NCBI RefSeq assembly: GCF_000003815.2 | Contig: NC_049992.1 | Location: 14,514,798-14,578,797 of the forward strand | Reading direction: 5' to 3' | DNA: 64,000 nt | DNA from: Branchiostoma floridae | Lineage: Eukaryota > Chordata > Leptocardii > Amphioxiformes > Branchiostomatidae | In this document: positions 36,701 through 51,700 of the stretch, in pieces | Numbering within the stretch: position 1 is the stretch's first letter | How the letters are laid out: each line of letters opens with the position of its first letter | The notes under the pieces: model-generated | Told to the model about the DNA's origin: nothing | Databases searched by the model: none | Seen by the model: the letters and a program-made list of their open reading frames with translations, nothing else | Made by a program: the position numbers and the translations under genes

Positions 36701-39700
36701 TTAACAACATGGCTCCCAAACAGAAAAAGAGCTTAAGCTGTATACAGCCCTGGTAACTTCATTGTAATATTAATAAGTATTGAAATTAATGTTTCACAGG
36801 TAAGTTCAGTTCAGTTCAGCCTATCCTCAGTTAAGAGGTGACACCAGTGTCTTCACAGGTAAACTACCGTAAAGGGAGTCACAAGAAAATAAAGCCTGAA
36901 AGAAAACACCATTGCAAAAGATATTGGGGGAACAGGTTCTGAAACAAACCCACTTGCAGAAAAGATTAAACATCTTTGGAGTTGTCCTTCAGACTGAGTG
37001 CAACACCTGATTCCAATATTGTGTGCAATATGAGAGTTGATTAATTTTCTACAGGACCAATCACCACGCATCAGAGAAAACCCTGCTCCCAACCAATCAG
37101 GAGAGGGTTTACAGGAGGTTTGAGATGATTCCCTCATAAGTGTCTATGACTGTGATCTGTTTTTTTTTAGTCTAAGAATAAACTACTTCCCTCACTTGAT
37201 CCACCAAACCACATGCCTGGTCCTAACAACCACTAAACTCACCTGACTAAACAATAAGACTTTAGGTCTTCTCCCTTTGTGTGCAATACTTACATGTACT
37301 ATGTGTACGTACAGAATTAAAGTGTGATTTTGCCACATTGGTTAGAAAAATGTTTTACAACTTGTGTTATAACCTAGGACTGAATGTGGGAGAAGGTAGA
37401 AATAACAACACTGACTTTGATTTGGTGCTTGTGGATAATGTCTTGACTGAGGCCCATTCTGCGAGCAATGATTATAACACACAAACACAATGTCAATTGT
37501 GTCATTCACCCTTATGTGTGAAATCCTAACCATGACTGCACACCACATGTACTCCTGACCACGCACATACATGTGTACATCAAGTAGACTTAATCTCTTG
37601 TATTATAATGTTGATGTTCACCCAGTACTAGTGTTTCTATACCATACTGCATGGTTTGCACTTTCATGTTTCACAGATTTTCTCCTTCAACCCAGGCAGC
37701 AGCCAGAAGCAAATATTAACAAATTACTACCTGTAGTATTTACATTTAATTGTGCAATCTGTTGTGCTCTATTGGCTCCATGGTACTACTAAGTGACAAA
37801 CATCCCTCAAAATACCTGACCTGGATCTGAATCCAGATCTTTACCAAATTTTGGCTACAGTACTAGACCTTTAAGTTGGTAATGCATTCAAGATATGCCA
37901 AATGATAGTAAATCAAGCAATCATATTCAGTTGCTTGTCATCAATGAGTGACTATTATTTGGCATAGTATTGATAGTCTTAGTTAGTCAAAGTTCTAGCA
38001 AATCTTAACCCAACAAGTTGTGTATGATTATAATTATGCCAATGGTACAAAACCATCCAAACAGAATTCGAACTTTCAATGACAACTGAAATGAGTTGAA
38101 ACAGCAGTGCACTATCAGTATTTATAGAAATCTCAGAAGTTGTCAAATTTACAATTCTGATCAGTAACACTGTTCTCTCACACTTACAGCCAGTGAGACA
38201 ATCCTATGAAGAGAGACCCATTCCTACACTGAGAAAGTAAGTAGAATATACACGATTGTACAATAGTTACTGTTACAGTAACTTTGGTCTTCTTGATAAA
38301 AGACAATGATGAATAACGAGTTGCATGATGTAACTTATAGAATTACAATGTCATCTTGAATTGAAAGTATAAGCCAAATCCTAAATGGTGACTTAGGCGC
38401 TTCATATAGATTAACCTTTCTGCAATGTACAAGTATGACTAATTGTATGACTAATTATTGAAGACTATTGGTTGGGTTCTTCATACAGAACTAATACCAG
38501 TTACCTGCCTGTATTAGTCCCTGTATTAATTCTAATTTGTGCCTAATTATTATAATACTTAATCACGAACGTTGAACTAATACATACAGTCATGTAAAAC
38601 AAGACACAATTCGGCCTCTGGCTGCCAGACCCTTGTTTTACGGCTACTTCACAATCTAATGTACCAAAAGGGGGTCACTAGGGGTGAAAATTCAAGTTCA
38701 TTTTATTCTTTTTTTGTTATTAGCAGTTCAAAGGTACACACCTTGGGCATACTATCCTAAAGGATCTCCGCACAACGAGCTTTTATAACTTCGGTACATG
38801 GGCTTTTATAAAGGGATCACTAAGGGGGTACGGACGCTACAACTGTAGAATAACTGGAACTGCAGCATACTGTATATTCATCATTAGAACAGAAAATGGG
38901 TGTTTTTTCCTTATCTTCTTGTGTAATTAGCATTTGCAATGCTAGAAAATCAACTCAAGTTGCAGTATGACTATGTTAGGTCATTTTCTGGTCATCTGTT
39001 ACTAAAGCAGCTATAATGATATGCGGGTATTTGGGCTTGAAGCAAAGATCAAATACTATGATTCTTAATCCAGGCACAATAGTAGCTAAATTTTTGTGGT
39101 TATCTATCCTTATTGGGCTTCTACATAAAATTACAGCAGATATAGTGTATAACATAACATAGAATCTTTCATATGACCATTAATGAACAGCTCAAGGGGG
39201 GTACGGACGCTACACAATTATAGTAAAGACTGGTAGTGAACAATGGAATTAGCCCACAGAACATGTCTATTTTCTGATAATTGTTAACTATTTATTAATT
39301 GAAGCATCCATTAGTGCTACTGTGGCATTTTAAGAAAGAAAATGGGAGTATAAATATGCCAGTTGAGATTCCTCCCAGTTGGATCTGTACGTTTTAAGAA
39401 CAGGCCTAATGGAAGATTTTACAGAATCTGATAAAGAAGTGATGGTTTACATAAAAGAATATAACACAGTGCTTTCCAAGTCATCAAATCAGCAATGTAT
39501 ACTTGCATCTTTCTTGAATACATGCTACATAGTTAGTTTGGACATGAGAAACAGTAGTGCAGGGGGTACGGACGCTACACATTACATACTGTGTAATACT
39601 ATGTTAACTTTATGCCTTGTATAATGTAGATCTACCAATCTGGTGTTCTTATATCAGCTTAACTCATGGGGGAATATCAAAAATCATCTCACATCCATCT

Positions 39701-42700
39701 TTGGCTGCTTTGGAATGGACCACTTAATGAAGTCTGAGGGGGTGTAGCAAATGTGGATTTGTGGAAGAAACCTCAGAAAAATGCAGCTCAAATTCATTGA
39801 AAAGTCACATTTTTAGAAAAAAAGGTTAACCAATCATATCTGTAAGAACTGTAATTAATGTATTGAATCACAATTGTAGCAGTTGGACAGTAATTTTAAC
39901 AGCATTTGCTAAAAGCTTCAAATGNNNNNNNNNNNNNNNNNNNNNNNNNNNNNNNNNNNNNNNNNNNNNNNNNNNNNNNNNNNNNNNNNNNNNNNNNNNN
40001 NNNNNNNNNNNNNNNNNNNNNNNNACGGACGCTACATTTTGATGTTTACGGTGCTATACTAGGCAGAGTTTTCAGGACAGCAATGGTTTAAAGGGTGTTC
40101 TAGTATGTGGTAATAGAGACCTCTAAACTGTCATAATCACAAGCTTGTGGGATTTACTTAATACAGAAATTAAGGGGGGGTACGGACGCTACGGATTTTT
40201 TTCGGAAAATGACATCCTGGACATTGCTTGTAAATAATATGTCATAAGAATGTGCTACTGATCTTATTCTACTTCTGACCTTATATACACATAATACCTT
40301 ACATTTACATACAAAGACAACACCAATATTAGCAAACAATTAGCTTCTACAGACTCAGATATATCCAGTTAGAATAACATTGGAAACTGTCAACATGTTG
40401 GTAAAATGGGAAAATTGTCCCTATGGAACCAAAAAATGGTCATATCCTTAAAAAAAAACATAAAATAGTAGTCACATGACTGCATATCAAAAGCAAGTGG
40501 TTTCTAACTTCCAACTACAATTTTTCTGTTAGGTCAAAGGTTTAAGAATTAGTAAAAACTGAATGGTCCCCGATAACGCTTAAAATTGAGCATTTTTAGG
40601 TCATACTTTGGTCAATATTTTCGCCAAATATTGATCGATTTACAAAATTCTTTTGGTGACATGTTCCTTGTTGTACCAGGTTTGGGGAAATGAATTTATA
40701 AAACAGCTATAGGCTGTGTATCTTTTGCTATCAACTGATAACATGTCAGAAAAAAAATGGGTACATTAGATTGTGAAGTAGCCGTTACCAATAAACCATT
40801 TGATTTATTGATTGCTTGTATTACCTCCAGACAACCAGCACCAGCCCCTGAACCTGAACCTGACTTCTACGCGGCTGCGGCGGAGCCCGAGGACATCCAG
40901 ACCTCCCCGCGGGAGGAAGAACCAGAACCCATGTCTGAGAAGAACCAGCGGGAGGCCAGTGCTGTCATCGATGTGTACGGACTGCCTCTGGTATGTGCTA
41001 CACTGTTTAAGAACTGCAGGGCTCGAAATACCACCTGCATATGCAGGTTAGTGCAGGTAAAATTGGAGCTGTGCAGGTATTTCTGGTGTCTACCTGCACC
41101 AAACCTGCACTGGTCCTTGTACTGGGTTTTATACATAAATGTCATATGATGTAAGTGTATCTGGATTGTTATTAGCTGTATTGAATGTTGCCACCTATAA
41201 GGTATTACAGAAAAAATATCAATGGTTCCTGAACAATTTTAGTATGATCCATAATTCTTAAGTTCAGAGTGATGCAGGTAAAATTTGTCTGGTGCAGGTA
41301 ATCTTCAATGTTACCTGCACCAGTGCAGGTATGCAGAAAAAATCATTTTGAGCCCTGAACTAGCTTATACATGTGTACATTGTGTACAAAATTTGTGTTC
41401 TTCAACTTCACTTGTATCTTCAGCTCTTTTGTCAACTTATGTATCTACAAGTCCTTGTCAGTTAATGTTTGTTTGTACTATTGTAACTTTATCATATTTT
41501 CTTTGAATACTGTATAAATGAACAAGAAGTCACTAGAATTAAGTGTACTAGGTGTAAACAGTCTGATTGCATTTCCTAGCATTTATACCAAACCAACTTT
41601 TATTGGATTATTCTTGTTTTACACAATCATGTAGCTAAGTCTGTTATCAAAGTGTGGATTTCTAAAAAAAATTAAGGGCATAAATACATTTAGGTAGGGA
41701 CTGCATATCAAGTATGGATTGCACTAAACACTGAATGCTGATGTTATGAGCCCAAAATGCTACAAGACTGAAAGAATTTTCTCAACCAGGTTGCTGGGGC
41801 CTACTCTAAGAACTGGGCCCACCGTGAAGACGCCTTGTTGAAGGTGTATAAGGAGATGTCTGAGATGGGGCCAGACACACCCAGGGACCAGTGTAAATCC
41901 AAACTCAGGGCGGCCATCTTTCTGGTGCAGAGGTCAATCAAGGACAAAGTCTTTGCTGTAAGTAACATGACATTTATGTTTTTGTTGGGCTGATTTTCTT
42001 TTACTGTAGTATTACCATCTTGTAAAAATTGCAAAAGGAAAATAGTCCCACAGAGAGCAAAGTTGGCTGATGCAATTAAGACATTCCATTGTTTACAGAA
42101 ATGAGAGAACATAAAGGTGTATTCCATGACTTTGTGATTTTAAAGTTAGAAATATGCTATACCTGTAGTTCATTGATTGATTGCTACTTGCTTTATTACA
42201 GCCCAAGCCACAATTTTGTTATCCATCTCTTTTATAATCAACATAATGTTATATTAGATGTTACTGCTAGTACTATCTACCAGAATATAAAATCTTTATT
42301 TTTGTATCAAATTTATGTCAATGAAGATTGATTTAAACTGGTGTGTTGTACTGAAGGGCAGTTTTACCAGCTACAAATGTTTATAGATATAGAATGATAC
42401 AGATTGCTTTGTATTTTTCAGGTGTTCAGTGCGTCGCTAAAGCTTCTGAAAATGATCCTTGAAGACTACATACCTCAGCACAAGTAAGTCACATGTGGAA
42501 ATAAAAGAATGTCTGTCAAATTATGGACCAAATGAATAATATGTTGTAAGTGCAGTTTGGGTCTTTCCAGTACCAGGTACAGGCACCAGAGGGTGTTGTA
42601 ACAGTTGAACAAACGATAGGCTGAGTGAATGATTGCAGTACCATTTGTGAACTCAAGGGAACTCATCATAAAGAAATAAACTAAAAACAGCAACACCATT

Positions 42701-45700
42701 ATGTTAAAACCCACCAAATAGCAATTACTCAAGCAGCTGGATATGATTTTGGAAATGGTCAGATGTTTCAGATAACATCTGTTATCCTTTGTCAGTGACA
42801 CCAAAGAGATCTTGTTGGAGATCAGTATTTTTCCAACAAGATCTCTTCAGGTTGTCACTGATGAAAGATAACAGATGTTATCAAAAATGTCTGACCGTTT
42901 CCTAAATCATATCGCAGTTGCTTGAGTAATTACTATCTGGCGTATCAACAATACATAACACCCCTCTATTCTGCAAGTTAGACCAGGCCATAAATATTGT
43001 AGGTATGAGTAATAAAAGTCCTGGAATTGTATCATTGCAAAGTTGACTATATATAATATGTATCAGTTGCTGGAAATGCTGTTGTATGGAAGCTGAAACG
43101 TTCAGTTTACTCCTATCTTTCTTCTTCCAGACTAGGGAAGGCTGATGTGACTTACTGTGTGGAGAAGACCATGCCCAACCTCTTAGCTAAGACAGGAGAC
43201 TCTGTAAGTATTCATTCATTTCTCTGTCTCCATAAAAACAAAGAGAGAGAAATGATGATAAGGGCATTGTAATTGTGGGCTGCTATCCTTTACCTTCCTT
43301 TTCACAGCCATTGAAAATAAATTTCAGCGACCAGGTGCATGTATAAAGTCATGTTTAACATACATAAGAAATGCTTAGGGGTGGCACCCATCTCCATTTC
43401 TGTAGCCCTTGGGCCACGCATCTGTACAAGCCACTACAGCAGAGGACTAATCCACTGGTAGTGAAGTGTGTTTAACTCCCATACTCTTTCTCATCAATGC
43501 TGAGTGTTAAGCAGAGAAAGCAGCATGTACCATTAATTTGTAAATTCAAGTCTTTGGTATGACTCGGCCGGGGATGAAACTCACGACCTACTGAATGTAA
43601 GGCAAGCACTGTACTCGCTCGGCCAGTGTATGTATGTGTATGGATGAAATGGATTTTTGTTTGGAGGTATGTCAGTAATGAATTTTTTAGGTATGACAGT
43701 AATGTTGTATACTGGTTCCATCCTAAGGCTGCCAGACAGAGAGTGGCAGCTCTGAACTACATCCAGGACATGGCTCAGTTCAAGGATGTCAAGCCCACTC
43801 ACCTGGTACCACATCATGCCACTCAACCCTTCAAACTCACCATTCCAGCCAGACTGGCCCTCAGCAGGGTAGAGCTGGTCGAACGGCTACTCAAGGATTT
43901 AGGGCTGGAGAAAAACAGGTCAGACAACATCATGACTGACCATTTCTGAGTCAATGCAAAATAAATATGTGATCCAGTGCTCTACTTATGTTTCTATTTA
44001 TTGATGTAAGATTACATGTAGTGTAGAACACAATGTAATGACTGATTTTTGTTCTTTCATTCCAGTGGGCTAACTGTGGACAATGTCATGAAGGTTAGTT
44101 GTACAGCTTATTCTTAAATCTGAATTAACAATTTGGAATGTCAAACTGTTAAGATTGTCATGTACCAGGTGAACACATCTGGCATAGTCTACAATATTAC
44201 ACACTTACAGTCCATGCTATGAAAGCAATGCTAGCAAAACAATTTCAAATGTTCCCAATGGGGATGGGTACCGGTACAGAAAATGTAGGTACAGGTCCGG
44301 TACAGGTCTGGTACAGGTTCAGAGGATTAGATCCAGGTCCAGACCTGAACCTGATTTTGTAAAAATTTGCATCCTTAACTCTGGGAAGCAGTGGCTGTGA
44401 TAGATCTGCCATCATCTTTGACATGTGTCTACAAGGACTGAAAAAATTGTGGCAGACTGAAAGTGGTTGTATTGAGACCAACTTTGATTGTTGAAATTTT
44501 GGTAGAAATTAACAATAAACTCTACTCCACTATCATAATTTTATTGGACCAGTAAACTCCCAAAATGTGAAAGCCTGCTGATATAATCTGTTCATTTTCT
44601 AATTTGTCCAAAGTCCGGTCTACAGATTTCTATCAGGTCTAACAACAAAAAGACAGAACCCCAAGTTCCCACCTCTTGTATTGATGAGATGTTCCCCTAT
44701 CCTGTAGTTTGCAGTGCCAGCACTGGACCACACAGCAGGAGAAGTTAGAGATGCAGCAGTGAGGGTGATACTGGACTTGTACAAGGCTGTGGGCACACCA
44801 GTCAGGGACTACCTACCACCTGATGATCAAGCCACCAGGAAGAAACCTCTCTACAAAAACATCTTTGATAGTTTTGACCGGATCGATGGAAAGCCAACGG
44901 AAGCAGAGCTCAAGGTAGGAAAACTGACATGTGCCTTGAAGTACTCTCGTGCAAGGCTGGTGAATACAGTGTAAAATGTTGCGCTATTTAAGGTCTAAGT
45001 ATCAAAACAAAAAGAAAGTAAGAAAACCACAAAAACAACTTTTGATACTTCCATTTCATACAATCCTTACTTCCTGAAAATGATCAAGATTCTGCTGTAC
45101 TGTTATTTATTTGTTGCAGTTACAGACTGATTGCACAATTTGTGATTGTCTTTAAATTAAATAGAATGAACATTGTCTCCATTGTATAGGTCATGTGACA
45201 ATTTGCTACATCATCCAATGATCCATCAATGCACTTCTTATTTCATAGATGTATTCAAGACGCACAGTTGTTTTCTTTTGTGTAACATTATGTAACATTA
45301 GCCCCAGTGCTGTTGTGTTAATATTTTGTACATGTTGTATGTCATCCATGCCACCCATGCTGACATTATCATCATCCTAACCATCACTGCTGACTGCAGA
45401 ATGATGAGGTGGACACATTGTGCCGTTCTTGTGTGAATACATGACATAAAGGGCTGTGGCAAGGCATTTCATTGTTCCACATCCAACAGTTCAAAATTAA
45501 TGATTTAAGAATACTTCAGATTTGTATCAATCACATTCTAAATGTCAACAGAAGTTTCACAATGAATGGCCATGCCATAGGGTACAATGTTAAAGCTTGG
45601 AATATCTTGATCGGTTGACTGTAACATTCTTCACAATATTGCAATTTTGCATTTTTTTTCACCATGTGTATCATAACACAGTGCATGTGTTCTGGTGTAA

Positions 45701-48700
45701 GGCATGACATTTCACATTATACCCATACTTGTATGTACACAAAAGCAAATAGGTAACACTTAACAGAAACAAGCATGCTGTTTGAATAGATTACACACTG
45801 TAAAAAAAACTCGGCAAAGAGCACCAACAGTTTGGGGTCAGCAACTGTTATAGCTTTGTATTATATCCTTGTTTTCTAGGTTCAAAAACAGGCTGCTGAG
45901 AAAAAGAAACAAGAGGAGGTAAGAAAAGTTACTTTCATGGACTAATCTGAACATTAAAGGTTTCAGACATACTCTTTTTGACGACGCCTCAGGGGAGTCG
46001 TCAAGTGGTATATATTGCATTCAGTCTGCAAAAATTCTAGGAATTGCACAGGCATTTCCACAGGAATGCAGTATGCTGGGTATGCAAGCCCTCCCCCCCA
46101 AATCTGTTCCAGATGTATCTCTGGTATGCAATGGTGGAATTTAGGTCACACTTGCTCCCTGGAGGAATTTGTCCTTTGCAACTAGACAGGGAACTCTGCA
46201 CAATGGATCACGTTGTCTTGGTTGTTATGTTATGTTATGAAGGATACATTTTCTTTTCTAGAGCTTGTTCAAGCCATATGCCACAGGCAGACAGGAAATA
46301 CTTCTGTAGTGCTCAGCTGTAGGTTAAGGTCACTGGCAGACCATTGTGCTATACCGGGGATAGTACATTTCTGCTGGCTGTAGGTTTATGTTACAGGTGG
46401 GCTAGTATATTGTGCCAGGGATAGTGCGACAGGGAAGTTCCAGTCTATTTCTGATTTGAGCTGTATTGTTGTACCCTCAATCGTCGTCATGGCAATAATA
46501 CAGTTTTATTGCCAGTCTTGTTGTTGAATGTTTGAATGAATATACACCATTTACGGATGGATATTCTATCTCTTAACAGATTGAACAACTCCAGGCACAG
46601 ATTGCACAGCTGAAAGATCTACAGGCTAACATTGGGAAGGTATTGTATAGATTATTCTGGTATGCATGTTTTATGATAATCCATTGTTCTTCCATTGATC
46701 GATGCCACCTTCCTTGTAATACCCCAATATTCATTGTTTACAACATCTGATTTTTGCATTGTGATGTGTGTTTACCACATTGTACTGTACATGTTGTGAT
46801 GTCAATTGTAATTCTTTGTCAAGCAATTGTAAAGATTAGGTTTGAGTCTGTTGTAATGATAGAGGTTCTTTTGTCAACGTTTCTATCTTCAAATTGATAC
46901 ATTGTGAGTATATGTTCATGAAGTCTTATCCAGCCTGAAAGTTTTTTTTTTTTTAATGATGGCTTGCACTGGTTGTGTACAACTAGTACTCATTCGAACA
47001 GCAAGAGTGGCAAAAGTTTTAAAAGTTTTTCTGTTCCTTGCAATGCTCACACATTGTGGCCTTGGCCAGAATGATGATAAAAGACTCCTGGAAGAAGCTC
47101 GGAGTATCCTAGTAAGTTGGGATAAACAAAGGAGCATGTTATTATTTTGGTGGCCAGAGAATTACCTTAAATGCTCATATGCTTAATACTGCATACTTTT
47201 TTTTGCCTGCTCAAAACAGTTTGCTTTTTGGACTAACTGCATTCCAGCATGAAGCAATCACATTGATTAAGAATAGGCATGCCAGTTTGCATGTGTCAGT
47301 TATTTGTACTAAAATTGGAAGTGAGAAAGCAGAATAAAAGCACACCTGCCATACACCAGTGCAATTACAAAATCATCTTATTACACTTTTATATGAAATT
47401 TAGGGTCACCAAGGGATCATCCATATGGCAAGTTTGTAAGGCCTTCATTCTCAAGGAAGTTGTGATATACTGTGCATGTTTACTGTACATCTAATTACCT
47501 GTGCCAGGAAGGTTTCTCTTTCCATTTGTTTTTGTGTCTATGTATGCATGTGTTGTGTGGGTATGTACGAATGTGTGTAGAAGACTAGCATAACTTGAGT
47601 TACTTTTGCGCTAGTTTTATTTGGTGATAGAGAAAAGTTTAAAAAAGACTTTATACTGAGTCAGTAAAGAATACAACTTCTTTGTTACAGGAGGATGAGG
47701 AGGCGGGCCCCTCAAAAGGTCAGTTCGACTTGAGCCGACAATCCACCACCCTCTCTAACACAAACAGCAAAGTCCCCCTCGGGGACATCAACATACAGAT
47801 TAACGTGGTGCAGAAAGGTATGGGCTACTAACACTCCCCTTAACCTAATCCCCAAGCAGATGCAGAAGGGCAAAGTCGTCCTAATGTTTTTCCAGTTCCC
47901 ATTTCCGCATAGAAAGGCCCTGTGCCTGGTTGAACTAGAGAACTCGAGAAACATTACGATATCATTGTGTCTTTTCACATCTGCTTAGAGATTACCCTTA
48001 AACCTCCCAGTAATGTAGCTTGTAGCCTATTAACCTAACGTTAAAAACTATCGAAGACTAAACGTAGAAAAGTAGAAGTAGAGTAGGAAGTAGTCTGTGT
48101 CCATTTCAATCATCATTTGATGTAAAATAAACAAATAATTGACCTTAGACTAATCACATTGTCTAAAATCTAACTTCTAATTTGTAGCATAACAATTAGG
48201 ATTAATATCTGGAAAGCCTAATATTTTATCGGCTCATGACTTGATCTCATAACATGATGTAACCTCAACTCAAGCTTACCTTTAATAGACTAGCAACTTC
48301 AAGCTACCATAAAGCACAACCTTGTGCTCTCTGTCCCCTTCAAGCTAATGGAACTGTCTCCTCTGGTCATACTGACCACAATGCTTTAGACTGCCAGGCC
48401 ATTCTGTATTATTGACAGTTGGTAACAGTTTTGATTTTAATAAATCTCTGTCCTATAACTTACTAAATCCCTAATACCCTGTGGCTAACCATAATATTTT
48501 TGTATTCACTAAATTGTATAAAACTATTTACCTTTAACCCTGTACTTACAACTGCCCAACCCTCTGTGCACCTGGTCATTTTCAAAGACACATAGTTACA
48601 TGCATTTGTAAGCTACTGTTTAGCGTAGTGCTTGCAATTTCATCGTCAATGTTATCACAAAATAGATGAATACTTCATATGCTACACACACACACACATA

Positions 48701-51700
48701 TTCTTCACACATGCGCAAAGGACCTTTAGTGGCTTTTGTGTGAAAACAAGTGCTGTGTTGTACTGATGTTTGTGCTGAAAACTGGTGCTTGTGTAGATAC
48801 AACAACATGCCTGTCCTTGGTGCTGAATTGCTCTTGCTTGGTGTTCTTTACAAAATTTCATCAAAAGCAGTCTGTTTGAAGGAAGATTTTTTGCTATTGA
48901 CTCATCTTACATATGTCTTTACTATTATTTATTACTCTTTTGAAATGACTGTAGAATGTACATTTTCCTCACTGTATTTTGAGTATCATTACATTCTCTT
49001 CACTTATTGAATGACTAGCATCCTTCTGTCTTTTCAAAGCTGTACCACATCTTTCCTATCAAAGCTGTACTGTACAACTTTCTTTTGTCCCTGACATATT
49101 TTTACCTTTTCACATGGTAAATTCCGCCACTTTAACCTCCAATCATGCTGATAACTAACAGATGAAGGCAAAGAGGACCAGAAGAGTAAACCGCCCACCA
49201 CCCACTCCAAGCATCGCCCCCCTCCCCGTGAGAAGTCCACCCTCAACGCTCCCTCAGAAGCAGGGGATGATGTATCTTCTCTCATGGAAAAGTATGACAC
49301 ACTTCTTTGTTCTATGTCATTTTTTTTTTGTCTTGACATTTTGGCCAATGCTGATACAAAAGATCTGCATTTTGCATTTTGGGCCTGACTTGAAGCTTGC
49401 CTGAGTACCATCCTCCATAGTGACCACTGGCTCAGTACTTTTGCTTGCTGACCACTGTCTCAGTACTTTTGCTTGCTAACTAATGGTTAACAGGAAAAGT
49501 ACTGAGCCAGTGGTCACTATGGAGAATAGTACTCAGGCTAACTTTAAGGAGCATGATATGACCAGCTAGTCTACTGGTAGATGCCATTCAGATGATTATC
49601 TATGGAATTAACCATACCTAATGACAAGAAATATCACAGTAAACAAATTTGTCTTGAGGTTTGTCTGGAACATTTAATGATATCCTCTTTATCCTATGCT
49701 GCTCTGGAAACAAAGAATGGCTTCAATTGCCTCTAGTAGGAGGGGTTCATATCTTGAGGAGGATAGGTATGTCACATTACAGAAACACCTGCATGTTTTT
49801 ATGGTTTATGTCAGAATAACAAACAATGCAGTGCCATGCAGGTAAAGTTGTCACAGACACTGGCAACAGTAAGACTTTGTTCTTTGTTCTACAGTGTCTC
49901 TGGAAAGAAAGCTGTGAACTTTATATTTGGACTTTCAACTTGTAGAAGAAAATTAGAACTTATTAGAATGTTCCAAATAAGGAAATAGCTATTCCAAAAA
50001 TATAGATGGATTAAAGGTTAGACATCCAGGTAATAATATATGCCAAGTAACAAGTAATCAAGCAACTGGATGATGATAAAAATCGTCAGGCACAACAAAT
50101 CTCCAAAGTTATTGTTTTCTCAGCTTAAGTGTATGAACAGTTGCGTACTGTATTTTTCAGCATGTGTATCTTTTGTGGTGAGCGTAATGAGGCGTTCACA
50201 GAGGAAGGGCTGGATCTGCACTACTGGAAGAGCTGCCCCATGCTGCGGAGGTGTCAGCACTGTAAACAGGTAACCATATGCACAGGCAACAGTCTCCACT
50301 TTAGTTTGGAATTCCACTTTATAAATATATATAAGATATTCTTCCTGCAGGAATTTACCTCTCTACTGTAGGAATTCCTGTGGAAAGTCCTGCAGGAAAA
50401 AAAAAAAACTCTTCATACAGGAATTCCTGCAGGAAAAATTCAAAGACATTTTTCAAGATAAATATTTTTGTCTTTAAATATACACTTGTCAATCATATGT
50501 AAAGACTTTTGAACCAAGTGATTTTAGATGTAAAATATTTAGCACTTGTCAAAATGGGAAAAGTGGAATTCAAAACTTTAAGTGGAGAATTTTGTTTTCT
50601 TGTATGAATGTCCTTCTGGGTGCAATTGATTAAACTGTTTCAACCTAGTGAACATTCACTTCTTGAGGTTTGTACCATCCACCTCCAAAGCTTATGTTTC
50701 TTGCTTGGTGTGCATCTGTAGGTTGTTGAGATTGCAGGCCTGACAGAGCACCTCCTGACAGAGTGTGACCAAAGTGACAACTTCCAACAGTGTCCCCGCT
50801 GTACAGAGGCTATCCCTAAGGACGACTATGATGAACATAACAGGCTGAAACAGTGTGTTGGTAGGTACTTTGTTCCCAAAACTTATTTGGCCACAGAAAT
50901 CATAAAGCATATTGATGCTGAAACAATCAGTTTGAAGATAGATAACACAACATAATGATTTTTGTGCTGTTGATAATGTCCATTTTGTATAAGTAAAAGA
51001 ATAATTATGATTGTGCTGCAACGATAGTGTTACCTAAAATGACGATGGTTTTAGATTTAATTCAACTTTCAAACCATGAGGATTTATTTATTTTATCATT
51101 GCAGTTTGCTAAATGCTTTTCACAAGTTTAGAGTGAAGTTGAACTGTATTGTTACCATTTACAGTTGCCAAGCCAGAGAAGGTAGCTAACCACTGCCCCC
51201 TGTGTCATCAGAACATTCCACCAGGAGAGGAGGTTAGTCAAGTTACAATCATGGATCACAAACATGTTTGTGACGGTCTTATTTAGTGCTTCAAAAGTAC
51301 TGAATTGTGATATGAGTCACAAAGTTGCAGCGTATTTATGATAGTTTTTCAGTACTTTGCTACAGCAAATTAAATGTGTTCCATTTTGTAAATATTAGCT
51401 TTAAGATCTAAAGTTTCTCTGTGTGAAGGATAACCATGCTTATCGCAATTGCATTTGATGTAGGGTTGGAAAACTCACCTCATGGGGAAGGATGGCTGCA
51501 AAAACAATCCCCGCAGAGTGCAGGCTTTAGAGAAGAAAGGTATGATCATAATCTTTGTTTTGTCTGGTCTGTTTCATGGCCAGAGCTTAGTCCAATTATG
51601 CTAAAACTTTTTAAAAACTGTCTTTGCATTAGCATGGAGGTTTTGAGTTTTCAACCTGCACCTTTGGTGATTCAACCTAGAATTGATGTGTTTGAAAATT

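Noticed and set aside
47712-47978. 88-residue minus-strand frame overlapping a CEP104 exon
   Set aside because: Shadow of the coding exon at 47691-47817.
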